Below are positions 57,365 to 64,000 of a stretch of DNA of 64,000 nt, in pieces. The notes below the pieces were generated by a model, which was not told where the DNA came from, ran no database searches, and saw only the letters and a list, made by a program, of their open reading frames with translations. Numbering within the stretch: position 1 is the first letter of the stretch; each line of letters begins with the position of its first letter. The stretch is from an uncultured SAR116 cluster alpha proteobacterium. Its GTDB lineage: Bacteria; Pseudomonadota; Alphaproteobacteria; Puniceispirillales; Marisalimonadaceae. The position numbers were made by a program, and so were the translations under genes. The DNA is taken from assembly GCA_902537945.1 (NCBI GenBank), contig CACBDG010000010.1, positions 1 to 64,000 on the forward strand, given 5' to 3'.

Positions 57365-57391
57365 TAATTTAGTTATATATGAGGTTTAGGT

Positions 57392-58939
57392 GTGGTTACT
57401 AAAGAAATTAATATAAAGGGTTTAAATGCAATACTTTTGAATGATAAAGACAACGTCATTATTGCATTAGATAATATGAAAGCTAATCAATATCTAGAAG
57501 GTTTTGATATTAGATTAGATGCTCCAATACTTTCAGGACAGAAAATTGCTAAAGTAGATATTGTTAAAAATTGCCCGATTTATAAATATGGTACAATTAT
57601 AGGTTTTGCGGATACAGATTTAGCTAAAGGTCAAGTTTTAACTAATTCAAATGTTGTATTTAAGGAATTTGGACGTGAACATGAATATTGCTCAAAGTAT
57701 CTGCCAACTAGGTTTGTCAGTTCATCAAGTAGGAGGACGTTTCTAGGTTTTAAAAGAGCGGATGGACGTGTAGGTACTAGAAATTTTATTGCAGTAGTGT
57801 CAACAGTAAATTGTTCTGCAACTGTTGTCCACGAAATTGCATCATATTTTACCTCGGAAAAACTGATTAATTATCCTAATGTAGACGGTGTAGCCGCCTT
57901 TAGCCATTCAACTGGATGTGGAATGGAATTATCAGGTGAACCTATGAATTTGTTAAATAGAACATTAGGGGGGTATATAAGTCACCCAAATGTTGCTTCA
58001 TCTTTAGTCATTGGTCTTGGTTGTGAAAGGTGTCAAGTTGGAGGTTTGTTTTCTCACCAAGGACTTACAGTAAATGAAAATTTAAAAACTTTAGTGATGC
58101 AAGATAATGGTGGAACTACTGCAACAATTAAAGCAGGAATTAAAATTGTAGAAAGTATGTTAGAGAGGGCGAATAAGATTTTTAGAGAAGAAGTACCTTT
58201 ATCTAATCTCATGGTTGGCCTTCAGTGTGGAGGCTCAGACGCTTTTTCTTCTATTTCTGCTAATCCTTCTTTGGGTAAAGCTGTTGATATACTTGTTAGT
58301 CATGGTGGGACTGCTATTTTGTCAGAAACACCTGAAATATATGGTGTTGAAAATACTTTAACCGCAAGAGCTGTAAATTCTTCGGTTGCGGAAAAATTAT
58401 TGGATTGTGTAAACTGGTGGAAGAATGTTTATGCAGTAGGTCGAGACGTACAAATAAATGGAATAGTTAGCCCAGGAAATCAACAAGGTGGCCTTGCAAA
58501 TATTTTAGAAAAATCTTTGGGATCGGCAATGAAGGGCGGAACAACAGGTTTAATGGAAGTATACAGTTATGCAGAGAGAGTTAATGAAAAGGGATTTGTT
58601 TTTATGGATACACCTGGATTTGATCCTGTTTCAGCGACTGGTCAGATTGCAGGTGGCGCAAATTTGATAGCATTTACAACAGGTAGGGGATCATGTTTTG
58701 GCTCTAAACCAACTCCTTCAATAAAATTAGCTACAAATTCTTCTCTATATAAAAAAATGTTTGAAGATATGGACATAAATTGCGGTCAAGTAATTGATGG
58801 AGAAAAAGATATTGAAGAAATGGGTAAAATAATTTTTGAAGAACTTATTTCTTTTGCTTCTGGAAAAAAAACAAAAAGCGAAACTTTAAACCTTGGTCGT
58901 CATGAATTTGCTCCTTGGCAAATTGGAATTACTGGTTAA
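57392..58939 (+). CDS. UxaA family altronate/galactarate dehydratase
   Basis: A 515-residue dehydratase with an N-terminal SAF domain (about 1-90) and a C-terminal UxaA domain. The segments GFKRADGRVGTRNFIAVVST, FSHSTGCGMELSGE, GLGCERCQVGG, LMVGLQCGGSDAFSSISANP and DTPGFDPVSATGQIAGGANL are family hallmarks. It starts with GTG behind a purine-rich GAGGTTTAGG. It would convert an aldonate or aldarate to a 2-keto-3-deoxy acid, in step with the dehydratase and aldolase before it. It overlaps the convergent RHH gene by 4 bases. Confidence 0.9.
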   Translation: MVTKEINIKGLNAILLNDKDNVIIALDNMKANQYLEGFDIRLDAPILSGQKIAKVDIVKNCPIYKYGTIIGFADTDLAKGQVLTNSNVVFKEFGREHEYCSKYLPTRFVSSSSRRTFLGFKRADGRVGTRNFIAVVSTVNCSATVVHEIASYFTSEKLINYPNVDGVAAFSHSTGCGMELSGEPMNLLNRTLGGYISHPNVASSLVIGLGCERCQVGGLFSHQGLTVNENLKTLVMQDNGGTTATIKAGIKIVESMLERANKIFREEVPLSNLMVGLQCGGSDAFSSISANPSLGKAVDILVSHGGTAILSETPEIYGVENTLTARAVNSSVAEKLLDCVNWWKNVYAVGRDVQINGIVSPGNQQGGLANILEKSLGSAMKGGTTGLMEVYSYAERVNEKGFVFMDTPGFDPVSATGQIAGGANLIAFTTGRGSCFGSKPTPSIKLATNSSLYKKMFEDMDINCGQVIDGEKDIEEMGKIIFEELISFASGKKTKSETLNLGRHEFAPWQIGITG

Positions 58940-59139
58940 TCTTTCATATAAAATTTTAAAATGTAGACTCGTATTGAAGACGCAAGTGTGGCTTTTCTGT
59001 TAGCGTCAATCTTTGTAACCAAATTTTCCATAGAACAGTTTTGTTCATTAGCAATAATCTTTAAGGCATTCCAAAATTCTTTTTCAAGAGATAAAGATGT
59101 CCTATGTTTTTTTATCGTTATAGATTTTTTTATTAACAT
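58936..59139 (-). CDS. Ribbon-helix-helix domain protein (RHH_4 family)
   Basis: A 67-residue protein. KKSITIKKHRTSLSLEKEFW is followed by NALKIIANEQNCSMENLVTK and IRVYILKFYMKD, the ribbon-helix-helix pattern of the RHH_4 family common in Alphaproteobacteria. It is likely a small DNA-binding protein. Nearest partner genes do not reveal a target. The 4-base gap to the next gene on the same strand (at 59144) suggests a shared transcript. Confidence 0.75.
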   Translation of the reverse strand: MLIKKSITIKKHRTSLSLEKEFWNALKIIANEQNCSMENLVTKIDANRKATLASSIRVYILKFYMKD

Positions 59140-59143
59140 TTCT

Positions 59144-60478
59144 TTATTTTAGTTGAAAAAGTGCAACTAATTCAACATGTGCAGAAAATAAAAATTGATC
59201 AATTGGCTGGACCCATTTTAATTCATAATTACTCTCAATTAATGTTTTAGAATCTCTTACAAATGTATTAACGTTACAAGAAATACTTATTATTATTGGC
59301 ACATGTGAACTTGCAATGTTTAAAAATTGTAAATTTGCACCTGACCTAGGGGGATCAACAACAATTGCGTCATACTTAGTAAGCTCATGAGATGTTAAAG
59401 GAAAATTTTTTAAATCCCTTACCGAAGTTACAACTCTATTCCCAAGACCTTCTTTTCGGCTGGCTATATCTAAGGTTTTTAAAGATTCATTATCTAATTC
59501 AAAAGCATGTATCTGATAATTTTTTTTTAGTAATGGTAAAGTTATTGTGCCGCTACCACAAAAGAGTTCACAAATCAGTTTTGTTTTTTTATTTTCATTT
59601 AATCCTTGCATCACACTGTCAAGAATTGCATTTTCACCCTCTAGAGTTGCTTGCAGAAATCCACCTGGAGGAGGAAAGGTAATAGATGAAAAAGACTTGT
59701 TAGATAGACTTGCAAGGTCTCTTGTAAAAAGTAATTCGTTAATATTATCCTTTAATCTCCTATGAAATCTAATAACTTTGCTAGTTGAAATAGATTCAAT
59801 AAAGATGTTTAATTCATGGTATTTTATTTTATCTATGCCATTTATGAGTAGATCTACCCCGTTGTCTAGTAAATTCATATAAATATCAATCTCATCACCT
59901 ACATTAAGTAGTTGGTGTAATGGTTTTTCTAAAACATGAATAAATTTTTCGAGTTCTAGGTTGATAATCATACAATTTTCAATTTTTGTAATAAATTTAC
60001 TTCTGTACTCATTAAATCCAATTATTGTATTATATTTATTTTTTTTTGCTTTTAATTTCGCGTGTCTCCGACTTCTTATTGGAGATGTTTTAATTGGTTT
60101 AATGTAAGTTGTTGGAGATATTTTTAATATTGGTAGAGAGATTTTATTAACTTTCCAGTACGAATAATCTTCAAAATTCCAGTGCTGAAGCAAACATCCA
60201 CCACATTTAAAAAAATGTTGGCATTTAGGATCAATTCTTTTGGGTGATGGTAATTTTATTTCAACTAAATCAGCTCTGATACCCTCTGAAGTTGAAAAAG
60301 TTGGTTTAACAACAACTATTTCATTAGGTAAAGTAAAAGGAATAAAAAAAGTGTAATCACTCTCTCTATAATTGATTTCAGTATTTAAGTTAGAGATCCC
60401 TTCACCTCGAGATCCAATATGTTTGATTGTTAAAAGCTTGTTATCTATATTTTTTTTAAATTTTTTAAGCCTATTCAT
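59144..60478 (-). CDS. RNA 5-methyluridine methyltransferase (RlmD/RumA-TrmA family)
   Basis: A 444-residue SAM-dependent enzyme that methylates uridine in rRNA or tRNA. The iron-sulfur cysteines C86, C92 and C95 (PKCQHFFKCGGCLLQHW) and a later one in IENCMIIN are preserved, which favours RumA/RlmD-type enzymes over TrmA. The SAM motif is LICELFCGSGTITLPL, DPPRSGA is motif IV, and the catalytic cysteine is in ISISCNVNTFVRD. The rRNA or tRNA position cannot be chosen from the sequence. Confidence 0.9.
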   Translation of the reverse strand: MNRLKKFKKNIDNKLLTIKHIGSRGEGISNLNTEINYRESDYTFFIPFTLPNEIVVVKPTFSTSEGIRADLVEIKLPSPKRIDPKCQHFFKCGGCLLQHWNFEDYSYWKVNKISLPILKISPTTYIKPIKTSPIRSRRHAKLKAKKNKYNTIIGFNEYRSKFITKIENCMIINLELEKFIHVLEKPLHQLLNVGDEIDIYMNLLDNGVDLLINGIDKIKYHELNIFIESISTSKVIRFHRRLKDNINELLFTRDLASLSNKSFSSITFPPPGGFLQATLEGENAILDSVMQGLNENKKTKLICELFCGSGTITLPLLKKNYQIHAFELDNESLKTLDIASRKEGLGNRVVTSVRDLKNFPLTSHELTKYDAIVVDPPRSGANLQFLNIASSHVPIIISISCNVNTFVRDSKTLIESNYELKWVQPIDQFLFSAHVELVALFQLK

Positions 60479-60481
60479 TTT

Positions 60482-61141
60482 CTAAAATATTTTAGAACAT
60501 TTCCATAAAATTCTACCACTTATATCCAAAAGATTCGCATTGATTTGGAAAGGAGAAAAATTATTAAAATATGGTTTCACACTTAATTTAGCGGGGTTAA
60601 ACTTACTTAATTCAATGTAAGCTAGAAAGTAATTTTTTTTATCATTTAACAAATAAATATCAGGTTTTATAAATTTTTTTATTCTTACATCTACGATGGT
60701 AGTTAAATGGCCATCTGAGGTATCAGTTTGAAAATAGTAAAAATTTTCTTCATTCAAAAAATCTAAGTCAATTAATAATTCTTTTGAGATAGATATTTGC
60801 TCTATATGACCAACCTTATTTTCCACATTCCTAAATTTAATGAATTGTTCCTTTGGAGAGAGATTTTTTAACCAACTTGGTATTAATTCGTTTTCATTGA
60901 CGTCAAGTATTTGAGCTAATTTTAATCTATATTCTTCAGGCAGAATTTTGGGTGTTCCTCTATAAAGATATTGTTGTAAATAAGCATCGTTTTTTCTTAT
61001 ATTTCTGGATAAATCACGAAGTTTATAGTTCTTTTTTATTATTAGTTTTTTAATTTTCTCCCTAATTTCATTATTTTCAGCTGTTGTTTTATTATTTATT
61101 TCATTTGAATTAATCATCTTCTTATTTTGATCTTTCAACAC
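60482..61141 (-). CDS. XRE-type regulator with a degenerate S24 (LexA-like) domain
   Basis: A protein of up to 219 residues. The N-terminal helix-turn-helix is IREKIKKLIIKKNYKLRDLS then NDAYLQQYLYRGTPKILPEEYRLKLAQIL (two pieces). The second half follows the S24 fold and ends with DISGRILWKC, the usual last strand. However, the catalytic serine motif GDSM aligns to TDTSDGHL and the lysine position to a region without a matching lysine, so it seems unable to self-cleave. It probably binds DNA constitutively or responds to a ligand. The GTG at 61141 overlaps ispB by 20 bases; an internal ATG at 61117 is an alternative. Confidence 0.7.
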   Translation of the reverse strand: MLKDQNKKMINSNEINNKTTAENNEIREKIKKLIIKKNYKLRDLSRNIRKNDAYLQQYLYRGTPKILPEEYRLKLAQILDVNENELIPSWLKNLSPKEQFIKFRNVENKVGHIEQISISKELLIDLDFLNEENFYYFQTDTSDGHLTTIVDVRIKKFIKPDIYLLNDKKNYFLAYIELSKFNPAKLSVKPYFNNFSPFQINANLLDISGRILWKCSKIF

Positions 61142-62126
61142 TCTCTTTAGCTAAACCAATTAAATAATTTTTGATCTCTGTATTAGGTAGTTTTTCAAGA
61201 GATTTAATTGCCTCAAAGATAAACTCTTGAGACTTGTTTTTACAATCTTCAAAAATATTATATTTTTTAAATATTTCAATAGCCTTATTTAAATCTTTAG
61301 GGCCTTGTTTTAATTCCTTAATAGTTTTGATCCAAAATTTTTTTTCTATATTATTGCTTTTTTCCCAAGCTAATATAACCGGTAAAGTTGTTTTACCTAA
61401 TTTGAAATCATCACCCATATTTTTACCCATTTTAGGAGAAAAATTATTAAAATCCATAAGATCATCGATGATTTGAAATGCTAATCCTAAATTGAAACCA
61501 TAATCATAAGCAGCTATTTGTTGCTCAATATTCCCTCCAGAAACGATAACGCCACTTTTACATGAGGCTCCGAACAACTCAGCTGTTTTTTTGCTAATAA
61601 CCTCAAAGTAATCTTCCAGACTGGTTTCTGGTTTGTTTGCGATTTGCATTTGTTGAAATTCACCTTGAGTTATTTTGCATGCAGCACTTGCTAAACTTGA
61701 TAAAGCGTTTATAGACTTAGTTTCCACCATTAGTTCAAAGGATTGCGCAAATAAAAAATCTCCAGCCAAAACGCTAAATTCATTACCCCAAATTATATTA
61801 GCAGTTTTTTTCCCTCTCCTTAAATTTGACTGATCTACCACATCATCATGTAATAAAGTTGCTGTATGAATAAATTCTACTGCTGCTGCTAATATGATTG
61901 GATTTTTTGAGAAATCATTGAATTGTGCAGCCATAGCTAATGTTAAAAGGGGACGTAATCTTTTACCAGAAGCATTTATTAGGTGTTTTCCAATATCATT
62001 AATAAGAGGAATTGACTTATTTAGTCTATTTATGATTTCCTCATCAACTGCTTCAAGGCTTTTTCCTAATGCTTGTCTAAGTTTTAAAACACTATTTTCT
62101 GAATTTTTTATATTGAGTTTATTCAT
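61122..62126 (-). CDS. ispB: Polyprenyl diphosphate synthase (octaprenyl type)
   Basis: A 334-residue trans-isoprenyl synthase that makes the side chain for ubiquinone. The first aspartate-rich motif is HDDVVDQSNLRRG and the second FQIIDDLMDF. GKRLRPLLTLAMAAQF is the substrate-binding region. The ATG at 62126 is chosen over 62132 because GGAAA then lies at normal spacing. It supplies the quinone pool used by the bc1 complex at 20570-23181. Chain length is an inference from the family. Confidence 0.93.
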   Translation of the reverse strand: MNKLNIKNSENSVLKLRQALGKSLEAVDEEIINRLNKSIPLINDIGKHLINASGKRLRPLLTLAMAAQFNDFSKNPIILAAAVEFIHTATLLHDDVVDQSNLRRGKKTANIIWGNEFSVLAGDFLFAQSFELMVETKSINALSSLASAACKITQGEFQQMQIANKPETSLEDYFEVISKKTAELFGASCKSGVIVSGGNIEQQIAAYDYGFNLGLAFQIIDDLMDFNNFSPKMGKNMGDDFKLGKTTLPVILAWEKSNNIEKKFWIKTIKELKQGPKDLNKAIEIFKKYNIFEDCKNKSQEFIFEAIKSLEKLPNTEIKNYLIGLAKESVERSK

Positions 62127-62210
62127 AAGCATTTTCCAAAGATTAATTATATATTATAACTTGCTTATTATATATATTAAACATTTATATAATTTAATTA
62201 AGGAGAATTT

Positions 62211-62960
62211 ATGTTTTCCAAAGATGTAACTGTTGACAAAATTTTAAGAGGTAAAGTTTCGATAATACAGTTCAAAAAAGGTTTTAGATATGGATTTGAA
62301 GCTGTTTTTTTAGCAGCATTTGTAAATGGTTTCTTAAAAAAATTTAAGAAAAAAAAAATTTCACTAGCAGATGTTGGTTCTGGGGTAGGTGCAATAAGTT
62401 TAATAATCGCTTATAAAAATAATAAAATTAATATTACTGCAATTGAAAATAATGACAATTACTTAAAAATTGCAAATGAAAATATTATTTCAAATAATTT
62501 TCAAAAAAAAATTAATGCAATTAAAGAAGATATATTTAATATTAATAGTCAATTAATAAATAGCTTTGATATTGTAGTGACTAATCCACCATTTTATGAA
62601 TATCAACAAAAAAAAACAGAAAATGAACTTAAAAATCATGCCAAAAGAATAATTAATTATGAAAGTTGGATAGATAATTCACTTAAATTGCTAAAGCATA
62701 AAGGCATAATTTTCCTAATAATTCCAACGGGCCTTCTTGAAAAAACATTAATAAGTCTTGATAAAAAAACTGGATCTTTGAAAATTTTTCCAATTTGGCC
62801 TAATCAAGAAAAGTCTTCTAAACGTTTGATACTTTTTGCTAAAAAAGGAGGTTCTGGTACTACCGAATTAATGTCTGGGGTAAGATTATTTAACAACCAA
62901 GGAAAGATAACACAAAAAGCAAGAACATATAGTAACAACGGTATATTTAATTTTTTATAA
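62211..62960 (+). CDS. tRNA1(Val) adenine-37 N6-methyltransferase-like protein
   Basis: A 249-residue SAM-dependent methyltransferase. The SAM site is LADVGSGVGAISLIIAYK, and VTNPPFYEYQQ is the NPPF catalytic motif of N6-adenine enzymes. FKKGFRYGFEAVFLAAF matches the TrmN6/COG4123 opening. It is divergent from ispB, an arrangement frequent in Alphaproteobacteria. The substrate is inferred from the family only. Confidence 0.85.
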   Translation: MFSKDVTVDKILRGKVSIIQFKKGFRYGFEAVFLAAFVNGFLKKFKKKKISLADVGSGVGAISLIIAYKNNKINITAIENNDNYLKIANENIISNNFQKKINAIKEDIFNINSQLINSFDIVVTNPPFYEYQQKKTENELKNHAKRIINYESWIDNSLKLLKHKGIIFLIIPTGLLEKTLISLDKKTGSLKIFPIWPNQEKSSKRLILFAKKGGSGTTELMSGVRLFNNQGKITQKARTYSNNGIFNFL

Positions 62961-63041
62961 ACAATTTATTTAAGAAATTAAATAAATGTTGTATTAAATT
63001 AAGAATTGTTATTAGAAATTGTGTTGAATGAAGGAGTTTAT

Positions 63042-63851
63042 ATGAGTTTTCTTTCTTTTTTTAGAAAGTCACATAATGTTTCATCTATATCCTTAAATGG
63101 AATAATTGCCCCTAATATGGGAAGAAGAAAAGGCTTGAATTTATATGAGCTTGATAAAGTTATTGAACAAGCCTTTTCATTGAAAAATCTGAAAGCTGTT
63201 GCTCTACAGATAAATTCTCCTGGAGGTTCGCCAGTTCAATCTGAGATGATATCTAAGCGTATAAGAGATTTGTCTGAAAAAAAAAATATACCAGTATTAG
63301 CATTTGTAGAGGATGTGGCTGCTTCTGGCGGTTATTGGCTTGCTTGTGCGGCTGATGAGATTTTTGCAAGTAAAGCGTCAATAATTGGTTCTATTGGGGT
63401 TGTCTCATCTGGCTTTGGTTTCGACAAAGCTATCAAAAAAATTGGAATAGATCGTCGTCTTTATACATCTGGTGAAAATAAAGCAATTTTAGACCCTTTT
63501 TTACCAGAAAATAAAGATGATATTATAAGGTTAAAAGATATACAAAGAGAATTACACAATCAGTTTATATCATTTGTTAAGTCAAGACGTGGAAGTAAAA
63601 TTGCAAACGGAAACAAGGATTTATTTACAGGAGCTTTTTGGTCAGGTGAGAAAAGTCTAGAAATAGGTTTAATAGACGACTTTGGAGAAATGAAATCTGT
63701 GTTAATGCAAAGATTTGGTGAGAATATCAAAATTAAAGAATTTGCCCCCAAGAAGAAACTTTTTGGCTTCAGCAATTTATTTTCAGGAGCTGTTGATATC
63801 TTAATAAATAAAATTGAAGAAAGAATTAATTTTAATAAATTTGGATTATAA
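63042..63851 (+). CDS. sppA: S49 family signal peptide peptidase (SppA-like)
   Basis: A 269-residue serine-lysine protease that degrades cleaved signal peptides at the membrane. The catalytic serine is in AASGGYWLACAADEIFA, and the lysine in TSGENKAILDPF. QINSPGG is the substrate-side loop. The ATG at 63042 has a strong AAGGAG five bases upstream; an earlier start at 63006 is unlikely. It lacks a long N-terminal transmembrane anchor, like other short alphaproteobacterial forms. The next gene begins after one base. Confidence 0.92.
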   Translation: MSFLSFFRKSHNVSSISLNGIIAPNMGRRKGLNLYELDKVIEQAFSLKNLKAVALQINSPGGSPVQSEMISKRIRDLSEKKNIPVLAFVEDVAASGGYWLACAADEIFASKASIIGSIGVVSSGFGFDKAIKKIGIDRRLYTSGENKAILDPFLPENKDDIIRLKDIQRELHNQFISFVKSRRGSKIANGNKDLFTGAFWSGEKSLEIGLIDDFGEMKSVLMQRFGENIKIKEFAPKKKLFGFSNLFSGAVDILINKIEERINFNKFGL

Positions 63852-63852
63852 A

Positions 63853-64000
63853 ATGATGCTTTCTGTAGGTAAAATCTTTTGGCTTGTTATAATATTAATA
63901 GCAGTTTGGTATATATTTAAAATAATTGAAAAAAGAAAGCTTAATCAAGACAATAATACTCAAAAAAAAGATAATGATAATATAAATAGAAAAGGTATAG
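63853..64000 (+). CDS. Small membrane protein (3' partial)
   Basis: The frame begins ATG ATG directly after the SppA stop and runs off the right edge after 49 codons. It has one N-terminal transmembrane helix (WLVIILIAVWYIFKII), followed by a charged lysine- and asparagine-rich stretch. The layout resembles small PP0621-type proteins that end with a four-cysteine zinc motif, but the end is not visible, so the family remains open. Confidence 0.55.
   Translation, partial: MMLSVGKIFWLVIILIAVWYIFKIIEKRKLNQDNNTQKKDNDNINRKGI

Noticed and set aside
1-64000. CRISPR arrays, transposases, prophage or integrase genes
   Set aside because: No repeated spacer pattern, transposase or phage signature was recognised anywhere in the window.

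Overview
The window is one continuous, strongly AT-rich, gene-dense chromosomal segment (GC roughly 30% by eye). It reads as a streamlined free-living alphaproteobacterium, probably marine (SAR11/HIMB59/AEGEAN-169-like lifestyle); the exact clade is inference. Support for Alphaproteobacteria: the order ychF-pth-rplY-prs-pgeF-lgt-ubiK, the yqeY-dnaG-rpoD-tRNA-Ile2 block, the uvrC-pgsA-moaD-moaE block, the alphaproteobacterial families TIGR02186, DUF6111 and RHH_4, and a hemF-petABC block. There is no gap above 300 bases, and several convergent genes overlap at their 3' ends. I see no insertion sequence, prophage or CRISPR array.

Layout. 1-6574: a plus-strand catabolic operon with the end of an AceE-like 2-oxoacid dehydrogenase E1, an isocitrate lyase/PEP mutase family enzyme, two zinc alcohol dehydrogenases and a cobalt-type nitrile hydratase (alpha, beta, activator). 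6578-12948: an LpxO/aspartyl hydroxylase-like dioxygenase, yajQ, an alpha/beta hydrolase, modBC without modA, a 3-oxoadipyl-CoA-type thiolase, a GST and a small unknown protein. 13071-17969: pyruvate kinase, a minus-strand TauE/SafE-TIGR02186-UspA-cyclophilin run, and a CoA pyrophosphatase. 17954-23181: DUF6111, cca (without a recognisable ATG/GTG/TTG start), hemF and the bc1 complex petABC. 23183-31432: dienelactone hydrolase and the ychF-to-proC housekeeping block. 31433-34533: an EnvZ/OmpR-like two-component system divergent from ilvE. 34542-39915: moaE, moaD, pgsA, uvrC, uvrB on the minus strand. 40053-45227: aspartate aminotransferase, MsrP, a divergent SelO/YdiU protein, an ELM1-family protein and an Lrp regulator. 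45217-54812: greA, carAB, yqeY, dnaG, rpoD and tRNA-Ile2. 54914-58939: a sugar-acid operon (IlvD/Edd, RraA-like, UxaA). 58936-64000: an RHH protein, an RNA m5U methyltransferase, a degenerate S24-type regulator, a polyprenyl diphosphate synthase, a TrmN6-like methyltransferase, an SppA-like protease and the start of a small membrane protein.

How it fits together. Two catabolic modules (nitrile/alcohol and sugar acid) are set in a respiratory, housekeeping background. Molybdenum use recurs: ModBC uptake, MoaDE cofactor synthesis, and MsrP as a consumer. The observations I would check first are the cca start, which may be non-AUG or hidden by a homopolymer frameshift; the nitrile hydratase cluster without an amidase; the TauE-TIGR02186-UspA unit; the S24-like regulator that has lost its catalytic residues; and the compact sugar-acid triad.
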